This document shows, piece by piece, positions 34,643-42,828 of a DNA stretch of 64,000 nt. The number at the start of each line of letters is the position of its first letter. The first letter of the stretch is position 1. Source of the DNA: Clostridia bacterium. GTDB lineage: Bacteria; Bacillota; Clostridia; UBA1381. The stretch covers positions 1 to 64,000 of the forward strand of contig JAGASE010000021.1 in NCBI GenBank assembly GCA_017621875.1, in the 5' to 3' direction. The notes beneath the pieces were generated by a model. It was not told the DNA's origin and made no database searches. It worked only from the letters and a program-made list of their open reading frames with translations. A program made the position numbers and the translations under genes.

Positions 34643-34685
34643 ATATAAATTTCATCGTCCCTATCCGGGACGATGAAATTTATAT
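34643..34685. promoter_or_regulatory. Perfect 19-bp inverted repeat upstream of the RyR gene
   Basis: Arms 34643-34661 and 34667-34685 are exact reverse complements around a 5-base loop (TATCC). The GC core is TCGTCCC/GGGACGA and the outer ends are AT-rich. It could end the upstream operon, although only AT-rich sequence and no T-run follows. It could also be an operator or an RNA control element for the RyR gene, whose ATG is 36 bases downstream. Confidence 0.8.
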
Positions 34686-34721
34686 ATGGGTAAATTAAAA
34701 AACACCAAAAGGAGAATGAAA

Positions 34722-35006
34722 ATGTATATACCGAATCCTGTTGATACAAAAGATGTGGTGCTTGATGAAGAAATTCTGGAGCTGTCCGAATATCTTGCAA
34801 AAAATACGCATGAGGTGTGGGCAAAGGGTCGCATTGACGACGGCTGGTCATACGGAGCGGTGCGAAACGATGAAAAAAAGCTGCATCCCTGTCTTATTGA
34901 ATACGAGCTTTTGTCCGAGGCGGAAAAGGAATATGACAGACGTACCGCAATGGAAACCTTAAAGCTAATTATAAAGCTCGGCTATAAAATCAGCCGCGAA
35001 GACTAA
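34722..35006 (+). CDS. Single-domain RyR protein
   Basis: A 94-residue protein that is essentially one RyR domain: PNPVDTKDVVL, a helix LSEYLAKNTHEVWAKGRI, DDGWSYGAVRNDEKKLHPCL, and ELLSEAEKEYDRRTAMETLK. These match the ryanodine-receptor repeat pattern of HExWA, GWxYG, RD/RN and HPxL. In prokaryotes such domains occur with TIR, SLOG and CARF components and are proposed to bind nucleotide-like ligands. The ATG at 34722 has AAAAGGAG eight bases upstream; the frame extends 12 codons further without support. The TIR gene follows from its own promoter. A second RyR-like domain is in the 16089-17864 protein. Confidence 0.88.
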   Translation: MYIPNPVDTKDVVLDEEILELSEYLAKNTHEVWAKGRIDDGWSYGAVRNDEKKLHPCLIEYELLSEAEKEYDRRTAMETLKLIIKLGYKISRED

Positions 35007-35024
35007 GCTTAATGCAATAATATG

Positions 35025-35053
35025 TTGAAAAATATCAAACCTTATGATATAAT
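35025..35053 (+). promoter_or_regulatory. Promoter of the TIR-kinase-TerY transcript
   Basis: TTGAAA (35025-35030), 17-bp spacer and perfect TATAAT (35048-35053), about 50 bases before the TIR start codon. Confidence 0.8.
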
Positions 35054-35103
35054 GAATATATCTATGCCGAATGAAGCATTAATATGAGGAAAGGTACATA
35101 ATT

Positions 35104-36117
35104 ATGGAGTTAATAAATCGGAATAATCCCAATCATCCGTATATTTTTGTGAGTTACTCCAGTGCAGACAGTATTCAGGTTTACTCGGATATTATGCGTT
35201 TGCAGGAGTACGGGGTTAATATATGGATAGATACCGAGCTGGATTTCCACGTAGGGGAGCGTTGGCAAAGCAGAGTGCATGCGGCAATGAAAAGTGCAAA
35301 CTGCAAGGCGGTACTGTTTTTTGTCAGCGAGGCGTCGCTCACGAGCAGCAACGTATATGACGAGCTGGCGTTTTCGGTATCGGACGCGGTTAAAAACACG
35401 CATTACGGTAACGGTCTCGCGTTTTTGCCGATTGAGGTTACTCCGATTAGTGATATTACATCGTATTGCTTTCAGCTCGCATCGGAATACAGTATTTTAG
35501 AGCAGAATGCATCGGAAGACAGCAGAAGCCTGTCCGACAATATAAGTCTGATAAGAAACAGCTTTTTCCCGAATAATGATATAAAGCGTTTCAGGATATT
35601 TGACCGCAAGGATATTTCGCCTTTAATAGAACTGATGAGGGACATGCAGGTTTTGTCGGGAGAAAAAACACAGACAAAGCTTCCTGGCGGTCAGGCGTTT
35701 TACGATGAGGCGATGGAGCTGCAGGAGAAAAATAATTACAAGGATTCGATAGAGAGTCTTGTGCTCTCTGCGATACAGGGATACTATAAGGCATATCTTT
35801 CGCTTGGTCAGATTTACGCCATGGGAAAGTATGGAGAGCAAAGAAATGTGCGAAGAGCCGAGGGCTGCTTTTTAAGAGCTTTTGACCTCGGCAGTCCGGC
35901 AGGACTTTATAATATTGCTCAAATAAAAAAGGGACAGAAAAACTATGCAAAGGCTGCAGAACTTCTTATAAAGGCGGCAAGTCTGCCTGACGCAACCGTA
36001 AAGCTTAGGACAAACTGCAAAAACGGGCTTATAAGTATAGGCGAGCTGCAGAGAGAAGAGGGACATATAACTGAAGCGAACACAGCAATCGCCGCAGCTG
36101 AAACCATTATAATTTAA
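35104..36117 (+). CDS. TIR-domain protein with Sel1/TPR-like repeats
   Basis: A 337-residue cytosolic protein. Residues about 11-150 form a TIR domain: YIFVSYSSAD (box 1), VNIWIDTELDFHVGERW, and a likely catalytic glutamate E87 in SSNVYDELAF. Bacterial TIR domains often cleave NAD+ or make cyclic ADP-ribose-like signals. Residues about 195-320 hold Sel1/TPR-like helical repeats (AYLSLGQIYAMGKYG, AGLYNIAQIKKGQKNYAKAAEL) for protein binding. It starts a new transcript with its own promoter and is followed 14 bp later by the kinase-like gene. NADase or cyclase activity is inferred. Confidence 0.88.
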   Translation: MELINRNNPNHPYIFVSYSSADSIQVYSDIMRLQEYGVNIWIDTELDFHVGERWQSRVHAAMKSANCKAVLFFVSEASLTSSNVYDELAFSVSDAVKNTHYGNGLAFLPIEVTPISDITSYCFQLASEYSILEQNASEDSRSLSDNISLIRNSFFPNNDIKRFRIFDRKDISPLIELMRDMQVLSGEKTQTKLPGGQAFYDEAMELQEKNNYKDSIESLVLSAIQGYYKAYLSLGQIYAMGKYGEQRNVRRAEGCFLRAFDLGSPAGLYNIAQIKKGQKNYAKAAELLIKAASLPDATVKLRTNCKNGLISIGELQREEGHITEANTAIAAAETIII

Positions 36118-36131
36118 AAGGGGTGTGTATT

Positions 36132-38138
36132 TTGGAAAATAGAGAGGCTCAATATTTAAAAACAGTCGTTGATGATTTTTGGATTTTGATGGACGTATCA
36201 GCTGTTATGTGCCCTCATTTTGATTCGTTTATGGAGAATATTACTCCGGAGCTTAAAGAGCAGAACAAATTTGTGTGCATGACAGGCTTTGAGCTGGGAG
36301 AGCTGAAGCTGATGTCAGCCGAAAATTCGGAACGCGGAGCTGCAGCAAAAAGCGTGTTTGAAAAGCTGAAAAAGCTCAATAGCGAGCGTCTTTTCAGTAT
36401 TCTCACAAAGTTTGACAGCTATGAAGCACTTTTTGCTGATTTGGATAAACGCAGTAGAATTTGTTTTGTAACGCAGAAGTGCAAAAATGTAGAAAAGATA
36501 ACTTCAATCGAGGCGACAAAGGACTTTGCACAGTTTGTAACGCGTCAGCAGATAAACGGAGGATTTCTCGGAATCATAAATGCAAGACCGCAGGGCGGCG
36601 AGCATAAAATGACTGCAAAACCAAAGAGAAGACCGGACCTGCCGCAAAAGGACGAGGCTGTTGATTTTAACGTAGATGAACAGAATAAATTTCAAGTAAA
36701 ACAGTCGGTTGTTCAGCTTAAAAATAAGCCGCTGAAAATTCATGTGCTGCCTAAAGCATCGGACAGCGTGTTTGATGAGGATAAAAGAAGCTATCGTCTG
36801 GTACAGGCTGTCGAAACACTTTCCGACAGCGTTGTTTACAAAACCGACAGCGGAATGTATGCAAAAATATATAAGGCGGAGGCACTGGATACATACCATT
36901 TTGAAAAATGTAAACTGATGGTATCAAAGCAGGTTACATATGCCGGAATTTGCTGGCCGCAAAAGCTTTTGTATAATTCAAAGGGTGAATTTGCAGGCTA
37001 TCTTGCCGGCTCATATGAGGGACAACCACTGCAGCTTTCTGTCTTTAAAAAGGCAGGACTTGACACTCATTTTGCGAATTGGCAGAAGCAGGACCTTGTT
37101 CAGCTTGCAATAACAATTCTGCAAAAGATCATTATTTTAAATAAGCATAATGTACTTATCGGCTGCCCGGACCCTGCGTCAATAATGGTAAAGGACCCGC
37201 AGACGGTATATTTTACAAATACCGATAAGTATCAGGTGGAGGACTACCCGTGCCTTTTGAGAAATATTCTTTTCATTGCACCTGAGCTGCTTGGAGATAT
37301 CGGCAAAATGTTTTTGTTTGATTCAAAAACCGAAAATTATGCAACAGCGGTAATGTTGTTTATGCTTATGATGCCGGGTAAACCACCATATGCACACCGC
37401 GGCAGAAAAAATATAAAGACAAGCATTTCGGAAATGCAGTTTCCGTATGCCTTTGGCGAAAATCATTCAAAGGGCGTACCGCCGGGCTTCTGGAGATTTG
37501 TATGGAGTCATTTGTACTATGATTTAAAGAGAATGTTCTATCAGACCTTCCAAAAGGACGAGGCATTAAATGCTCCCGATAAAAGACTTAGTGCGGAAAA
37601 ATGGCTGTGGGTGCTCAAGCGGTTTTACGGCGAGCTTTCTTCGGGAGAATACTGCAAGAACGATAAATATTCGGCACTTATGTTCCCTGAAACCTTCAGA
37701 AAGGCAAAGGGTGTTGAGTATAAGCCATGCTCCTGCTGCGGCAGAGAGTTTCCTGTTTGGTTTATGGACGAATTTGATATTTGCAGAAGCTGTCAGCATA
37801 AGATGTCAAGCTCATATTTTGACTGCGTAGACTGCGGCAGACGCTTTTATTATACAATCCGAGAGGAACGCCTTCATATGCAAAGGGACTGGCATAAACA
37901 GAAGCATTGCGAGGAATGTAAGCGTCCTACGGTGTGTGCTGTCTGCGGACAGACATATCCGGCATATCAGCTTCGCGGCGGAAGATGCAGAGAATGTAAT
38001 AACCGCCCTGTAATGACTGCTGTTTGTAAGGTGTGCGGAAGAACCTTTGATATCACATACGGAGAAAAATTGTTCTATGAAAAACGGGGCATGAATTATC
38101 CGCGTACATGTAAGAGTTGTAAGCAAAATAGGCGATAA
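36132..38138 (+). CDS. PIN-like, kinase-like and zinc-ribbon fusion protein
   Basis: A 668-residue protein with three parts. Residues about 10-145 resemble a PIN nuclease fold (ILMDVSAVM, then FELGELK, then RICFVTQ). Residues about 215-500 resemble the TerY-associated protein kinases: VVYKTDSGMYAKIYK, GYLAGSYEGQPL, LIGCPDPASIMV, TNTDKYQVEDYPC and APELL. The glycine-rich loop and the HxD-type catalytic loop look degenerate, so it may be a pseudokinase. The last ~135 residues contain eight CxxC pairs, enough for four zinc ribbons. TTG 36132 is chosen because GGGG lies about nine bases upstream; a GTG at 36123 is too close. The TerY-like vWA gene follows after 20 bp. Confidence 0.72.
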   Translation: MENREAQYLKTVVDDFWILMDVSAVMCPHFDSFMENITPELKEQNKFVCMTGFELGELKLMSAENSERGAAAKSVFEKLKKLNSERLFSILTKFDSYEALFADLDKRSRICFVTQKCKNVEKITSIEATKDFAQFVTRQQINGGFLGIINARPQGGEHKMTAKPKRRPDLPQKDEAVDFNVDEQNKFQVKQSVVQLKNKPLKIHVLPKASDSVFDEDKRSYRLVQAVETLSDSVVYKTDSGMYAKIYKAEALDTYHFEKCKLMVSKQVTYAGICWPQKLLYNSKGEFAGYLAGSYEGQPLQLSVFKKAGLDTHFANWQKQDLVQLAITILQKIIILNKHNVLIGCPDPASIMVKDPQTVYFTNTDKYQVEDYPCLLRNILFIAPELLGDIGKMFLFDSKTENYATAVMLFMLMMPGKPPYAHRGRKNIKTSISEMQFPYAFGENHSKGVPPGFWRFVWSHLYYDLKRMFYQTFQKDEALNAPDKRLSAEKWLWVLKRFYGELSSGEYCKNDKYSALMFPETFRKAKGVEYKPCSCCGREFPVWFMDEFDICRSCQHKMSSSYFDCVDCGRRFYYTIREERLHMQRDWHKQKHCEECKRPTVCAVCGQTYPAYQLRGGRCRECNNRPVMTAVCKVCGRTFDITYGEKLFYEKRGMNYPRTCKSCKQNRR

Positions 38139-38158
38139 GCGAAGGGGAGTGAATAGTA

Positions 38159-39016
38159 ATGGCACAAACAAGAGAAAGCTTTTTGCAGGTGCAGGGCTTT
38201 GAAAATGACGGAAGTGAGCGTTTACCGATATGTTTTTGCTTAGATACAAGCACATCAATGACAAGGGTTGACGGCGGTGTTCCGACGGGAGAAACTTTTT
38301 GGAGAGACGGCAGAAAATGGACAGTGGTAAGAGGCGGAGAAAATTCACCGCTTGTTGAGCTGAAGGAGGGTATAAACCTTTTCCTGAGAAAAATCCGAAA
38401 CGACGCGATTGCCAGCAAGGCGGCGGAGCTTTCTATTGTAACCTTTGACAGCTATGCAAAGTCGATACTGGATTTCTGTCCGCTTTCCGAGCTTGATGAA
38501 AATATCACAAGCAGTATATCAGCCGACGGTGAAACCTATATGGGTGAGGGTCTTAATATGGCACTTGATAAGCTGGAGAGCTGTGTTGAAAAATACAAAA
38601 GCTTCGGTATAGGCTGTTATTCACCGTGGCTTATTGTTATGAGCGATGGTCAGCCGAACGGCAGCTCCTACGAGCTTAGTGCCGCGAAGGAAAAAATTCA
38701 GAGAATGCGTAGAGAAAACGGACTCGTTGTTATTCCGATAGGCATAGGAAAAGAGGCGGACATGAAGGCGTTGTCTTCGCTTTCGCCGAACAGAAATGCC
38801 GTAAGCATACATAATATTGATTTTGCAAATCTGTTCAATAATATGGCACTGTATATCCGTGGAATAGCAAAAACAACTATCGGTGCAAGGGTTAATATAG
38901 ATATTGAAAAAATCTCAAGCAAGCAGATAAACGAAACCGAGATTGACCAAAGCGATACTGTTGAAATTCCTTTCGGATTTATGAGTGACGCATTTGACTT
39001 TATGGATGATGATTAA
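38159..39016 (+). CDS. TerY-like von Willebrand A protein
   Basis: A 285-residue cytosolic vWA protein with no signal peptide or TM helix. It has the intact metal site DTSTS (D29, S31, S33), the second-site threonine region DGETYMGEGL, and the third-site aspartate in MSDGQPNG. The family (TerY of tellurite/stress systems) commonly sits in a triad with a kinase and a PP2C phosphatase. Here the kinase-like partner is directly upstream, but no phosphatase is seen. The C-terminal tail is acidic. It ends the island and is followed by a terminator. Confidence 0.88.
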   Translation: MAQTRESFLQVQGFENDGSERLPICFCLDTSTSMTRVDGGVPTGETFWRDGRKWTVVRGGENSPLVELKEGINLFLRKIRNDAIASKAAELSIVTFDSYAKSILDFCPLSELDENITSSISADGETYMGEGLNMALDKLESCVEKYKSFGIGCYSPWLIVMSDGQPNGSSYELSAAKEKIQRMRRENGLVVIPIGIGKEADMKALSSLSPNRNAVSIHNIDFANLFNNMALYIRGIAKTTIGARVNIDIEKISSKQINETEIDQSDTVEIPFGFMSDAFDFMDDD

Positions 39017-39034
39017 TTGTCCGAAATTAAAAAT

Positions 39035-39076
39035 CGCAGGGAGACTGTCAGGTGACCGGCAGCCTTGCGGTTTTTT
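39035..39076 (+). terminator. Terminator at the end of the conflict island
   Basis: CGCAGGG...CTGTC pairs with GGCAG...CCTTGCG around a loop and runs into TTTTTT at 39071-39076. Confidence 0.82.
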
Positions 39077-39184
39077 CATTTGCCAAATTTGTGTTTTGAA
39101 AAAAGTGACTTAAATAAATATGGAAGACCGGCTAAAAAATAGAAGATTTGATACAAATATACAAATTTTTTGTACTTTTTTTCG

Positions 39185-39213
39185 TTCACAGTGATTAATT
39201 TTTATGATAAAAT
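39185..39213 (+). promoter_or_regulatory. Promoter of the two-component genes
   Basis: TTCACA (39185-39190), 17-bp spacer and TAAAAT (39208-39213), about 50 bases before the histidine kinase start. Confidence 0.65.
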
Positions 39214-39262
39214 ATACATGTATTATTTCTTGAGGTATGTTGATATGAGGAGCATATGGAAA

Positions 39263-41047
39263 ATGAAAAAGTTAATAAAAGGCTTTTATAAGCATAGTCT
39301 TACAAGAAAAACAGCCATTGTTTCTATAATTGTCAGTGTTGTAACGGTGGGACTTGCCTGCAATTTTACATATCAAAGCATAAGGGAATCATCGGTTGAG
39401 AATGCCGCAAAGCAGGTGTCGCAGACGATTAATCAGCTGTCCGACAAGCTGAATGACAACGTTCTTTACATATATGATTTGTATGCAAAGCTGGAAATTG
39501 ACCGTGACTTTGTTAATATATCCTCAAAGCAGAACGGAAAATTCGATTTAGAGGACTTTTCGCTGCTGTCGCAGCTGTTTAATGATACCCATGTTCTCAA
39601 TTCGGAGATAATAGACAGCATAGTGTTCGTTCGATATGACGGACAGATTTTCTATGAATACAGAAATGGCATTAACGAAAGTGTGGACTACCGCGAGCTT
39701 GACTGGTTTAAAAAGGCTTCATCAAATAACGGCTTTGCAATCTGGTATCCGCCGTACCGAAATGAATTGTTTTTCAATGTACGTAAGGATGCGGTTGGAT
39801 TTATGAAGGCGATTACCAACAGTATCTATAAGCAGACTGGTGTTCTTGTTATGAATATCAATACCTCGTATTTCAGAAACGAGCTTGCAAAGCTCAATAT
39901 TGGCAGCGAAACCGAGCTTTTTATTGTGGATGCAGAAAATAATATAATAGCATCTGCAAAGGATAGCACCGAGGGCTGCAAGGAGATACTGAAGCTTTTG
40001 GAGGAGGATGATATTCCCGACACCCTTTATTACAAAAACCGTAAAACGCACCTTATAAGCTCAGAAATAGGCAATATGGGCTGGAGGGTTATGGAGGTGA
40101 TCCCGGAAAGCGAGCTTACAGTTGACGTAGACGCTTTAAAGCTGTGGATATTTACGGCGATATTCACAGGAGTGATTATTACTCTCACCCTGATGCTGTT
40201 TGTTCTCAAAAAAATCACCATTCCGCTCAATAAGCTGACAAACGTTATGCAGATGACGGACGGAAAAACCGGAAAGCGAATCCGCTATACCGGCAAAGAG
40301 AATGAACGCAGGGACGAAATCGGATATCTTGCTCAAAGCTATAATATAATGATTGACAATATTGACGAGCTTATGGAGCAGATAAAGAAGAAAAACGAAG
40401 AGGAATCAAAGGCACAGCTCAGAGCACTTCAGCAGCAGATCAATTCGCATTTTTTATATAATACGCTCGATACCATATACTGGAAGGTTATGGATGGGGA
40501 TAAAACTGCGAGTGCGGATATGATAAAGCGGCTTTCAACATATTTTAGGCTGGCTCTTAATAAGGGTGATGACGTAACAACGGTATATAAGGAAATACAG
40601 CATATAGAAAACTATGTTGCAATAGAAAAATACCGATATAAAAATAAAATCGAGTATCGCATTGAGGTTGACGAGGAAATATATGAATTTAAGCTTCCGA
40701 AGCTTTTGATACAGCCTTTGGTGGAAAATGCAATAGTGCACGGCGTATTTACCAGAAGGGAAAATTCTCTTGTAACCGTTACCGGAAGGCAGTTGGGTGA
40801 AAATATTGTATTCACTGTAGAAGACAACGGCGTGGGAATGGACATTGACGTTGTGGAAAAATATGTTAAGAGCAACGAGAAGAGCGAGAAACTCAAAAAC
40901 AGCTTTGCACTGCGGAATATTTATACCAGAATTAAGCTTTACTATAAGGAAAGCGGAGATATGGAATTTTATATAAATGAGTATGGCGGTGCCGGAATCA
41001 GAGTTATTCTGCCTGCAAATCTTCCCGATGATACCGAGGAACTATGA
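39263..41047 (+). CDS. YesM-type sensor histidine kinase
   Basis: A 594-residue membrane kinase that senses extracellular carbohydrate-related signals. The first TM is near residues 19-38, followed by a ~250-residue extracellular Cache-like sensor. The second TM is LWIFTAIFTGVIITLTLMLF, then a HAMP linker. The His_kinase box QQINSHFLYNTL carries phospho-acceptor H396. The HATPase domain has LIQPLVENAIVHG and VEDNGVGMD. Here the H-box has Ser where most members have Pro (INPHFLYN). ATG 39263 follows GAGGAG by ten bases; an in-frame ATG at 39245 is an alternative. It is paired with the downstream regulator, 15 bp away. Confidence 0.93.
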   Translation: MKKLIKGFYKHSLTRKTAIVSIIVSVVTVGLACNFTYQSIRESSVENAAKQVSQTINQLSDKLNDNVLYIYDLYAKLEIDRDFVNISSKQNGKFDLEDFSLLSQLFNDTHVLNSEIIDSIVFVRYDGQIFYEYRNGINESVDYRELDWFKKASSNNGFAIWYPPYRNELFFNVRKDAVGFMKAITNSIYKQTGVLVMNINTSYFRNELAKLNIGSETELFIVDAENNIIASAKDSTEGCKEILKLLEEDDIPDTLYYKNRKTHLISSEIGNMGWRVMEVIPESELTVDVDALKLWIFTAIFTGVIITLTLMLFVLKKITIPLNKLTNVMQMTDGKTGKRIRYTGKENERRDEIGYLAQSYNIMIDNIDELMEQIKKKNEEESKAQLRALQQQINSHFLYNTLDTIYWKVMDGDKTASADMIKRLSTYFRLALNKGDDVTTVYKEIQHIENYVAIEKYRYKNKIEYRIEVDEEIYEFKLPKLLIQPLVENAIVHGVFTRRENSLVTVTGRQLGENIVFTVEDNGVGMDIDVVEKYVKSNEKSEKLKNSFALRNIYTRIKLYYKESGDMEFYINEYGGAGIRVILPANLPDDTEEL

Positions 41048-41062
41048 TAGGAGTAAATGCAT

Positions 41063-42646
41063 ATGAAAATGATTATTGTTGATGATGAAATAGGTATTGC
41101 AAATTCAATAAAAGGCATTTTTGAGCATAACGAGCTGGGCATTGATGAGATATGTGTATTTGATTCGGGAGCGGACGCACTGGATAGAATAAAAAGGGGC
41201 GATATTGACATTCTTATGACCGATATAAGAATGCCGGAGATGGACGGGCTTGAGCTTTCACGCTATGCCATTGGGATAACGCCGGAAATAAAAATTATCA
41301 TGTGCAGCGGATATGATGATTTTGAGTATGCACAGGCAGCTATGCGGATTGGCGTGATGGAATATCTTTTAAAGCCGGTAACTATCGAGGAGGTCACAGA
41401 GGCTGTGGAGCGTGCCGCCGATATGCTGCGAAAGGAAAGCCTAAAAAACAAGATTAAGGCAGAATACGAGAGCAGCCTGGATATGTATATTCAAAACACA
41501 AAAAACATGCTTTCGGCAAAGCTGATTCAAAAAAACGGAGTGCTAAAAAGTGAGGAGCTTAAAAAATACTTTGAGCTTATCAAGCTTAAAGACACGCCTC
41601 GTGCCGGCTGTGTGGCATGCATCGGAATTATGCCGCAGGGCGGAAGCGGGCTTTGGGATATTTCTAAGGATATTTCACTTTTGAGGTTCGGCGTGGACAA
41701 TATCCTGAACGAAATGCTTGAGGGCATAGGCAGCTCGTTTTACGACGGTTCAAACTGCAATGTGGTATTCCTCTTCGGTGACTCGGAGAGCGAATATACC
41801 AAAACCGTGAAAAACTGCATGGAATCGCTCTGCGATACGCTCGGTGTTGAGTTTTCGGTTGGGATAGGCAGCACTTTGGAGGACGTCAGCAATATGTATC
41901 ACTCATACTGTGAGGCACTTACGGCGTGCCGACATGGAGCGTTTTATAAAAAGAGCGGCATCTGCAATATAAAGGAACTGAAAACTTCATATAGATATCC
42001 CGAAGAGCTGGAAAGACGCCTTTTGGAAAGAGTAAGCTTCGCATCGGCAGAAAATGAGGAAACTGTCGAGAATGTTATAGACAAATACATTGATGACGTT
42101 GCTTCAAAAGGTAATATCCCGATAAGCGACATAAAAACAATATGCAGCAATATTTTAATAGCATGTGTAAAAAAGCTGCAGTCCTTAAATTCCTCCGGGC
42201 AGGAGCCTGTAATTTCAAAATGGCTTGAAGGGAACAGTGCTGCAGAAACAATAGATGAGCTGCGGCAGAACCTTATCAGCTCAATGAAGCAGGCACAGGA
42301 GCTTTTGGAAAGCAGCTCCGGCGACAAAAACAGGCTTTTGGTGGAAAACGCCAAGAAATATATTGAGGAGCATATGTCCGAGGATCTCTCGCTGGAAAAT
42401 GTGTCACGAATATTTTTCTTTTCGAGCAGATATTTCGCACGTCTGTTTAAGGAATATACCGGCAAGAGCTATTCCGATTACGTCAACGATACAAAGATGG
42501 AAATTGCGAAGCAGTATCTTGCAAATACCGATTTTAACATAGGCGAAATCGCACGGAGAATAGGATATGACGACCAAGGACATTTCGGCAGGAATTTTAA
42601 AAAGTATACCGGAATGAAACCGTCGGAATTTAGAAAAAGGAAATAA
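41063..42646 (+). CDS. YesN-type AraC-family response regulator
   Basis: A 527-residue cytosolic regulator. The receiver domain is N-terminal (IIVDDE, phospho-acceptor D54 in MTDIRMPEMDG, and KPVTIEE). A middle region of ~280 residues follows, then an AraC HTH domain (about 425-527; LSLENVSRIFFFSSRYFARLFKEYTG and IARRIGYDDQGHFGRNFKKYTG). ATG 41063 is preferred, since AGGAG lies nine bases upstream. It probably activates the adjacent ABC transporter and secreted-protein genes in response to its kinase. Confidence 0.95.
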   Translation: MKMIIVDDEIGIANSIKGIFEHNELGIDEICVFDSGADALDRIKRGDIDILMTDIRMPEMDGLELSRYAIGITPEIKIIMCSGYDDFEYAQAAMRIGVMEYLLKPVTIEEVTEAVERAADMLRKESLKNKIKAEYESSLDMYIQNTKNMLSAKLIQKNGVLKSEELKKYFELIKLKDTPRAGCVACIGIMPQGGSGLWDISKDISLLRFGVDNILNEMLEGIGSSFYDGSNCNVVFLFGDSESEYTKTVKNCMESLCDTLGVEFSVGIGSTLEDVSNMYHSYCEALTACRHGAFYKKSGICNIKELKTSYRYPEELERRLLERVSFASAENEETVENVIDKYIDDVASKGNIPISDIKTICSNILIACVKKLQSLNSSGQEPVISKWLEGNSAAETIDELRQNLISSMKQAQELLESSSGDKNRLLVENAKKYIEEHMSEDLSLENVSRIFFFSSRYFARLFKEYTGKSYSDYVNDTKMEIAKQYLANTDFNIGEIARRIGYDDQGHFGRNFKKYTGMKPSEFRKRK

Positions 42647-42649
42647 ATC

Positions 42650-42682
42650 AAAATCGACCGCAATTATATTGCGGTCGATTTT
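42650..42682 (+). terminator. Terminator after the response regulator
   Basis: A perfect 14-bp stem, AAAATCGACCGCAA / TTGCGGTCGATTTT, with loop TTATA. The 3' arm ends in TTTT. It separates the two-component genes from the transporter operon. Confidence 0.85.
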
Positions 42683-42828
42683 CGTAATGGAGGCAGGTGG
42701 AAAATTTTGTAACAGCCCCACATACCAAAAGCTACAAATGTTCAAATTTTGTGTACTCAAATCCATATAATTGTAACAAAAATTGTGGTAATATTTTTGT
42801 ATAAATATACAAGGAGAGTGGTTTGGGA
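42683..42828 (+). other. Upstream region of the sugar-transport operon
   Basis: An AT-rich region with no clear -35/-10 pair. It contains TATAAT-like (42770-42775) and TATAAA (42799-42804) sequences without good partners, which is expected for an activator-dependent promoter such as one driven by the adjacent YesN regulator. AAGGAG at 42811 is the ribosome site. Confidence 0.4.

Noticed and set aside
16089-39016. Prophage or integrative element
   Set aside because: No integrase, transposase, structural phage gene or direct-repeat attachment site was seen at the edges.
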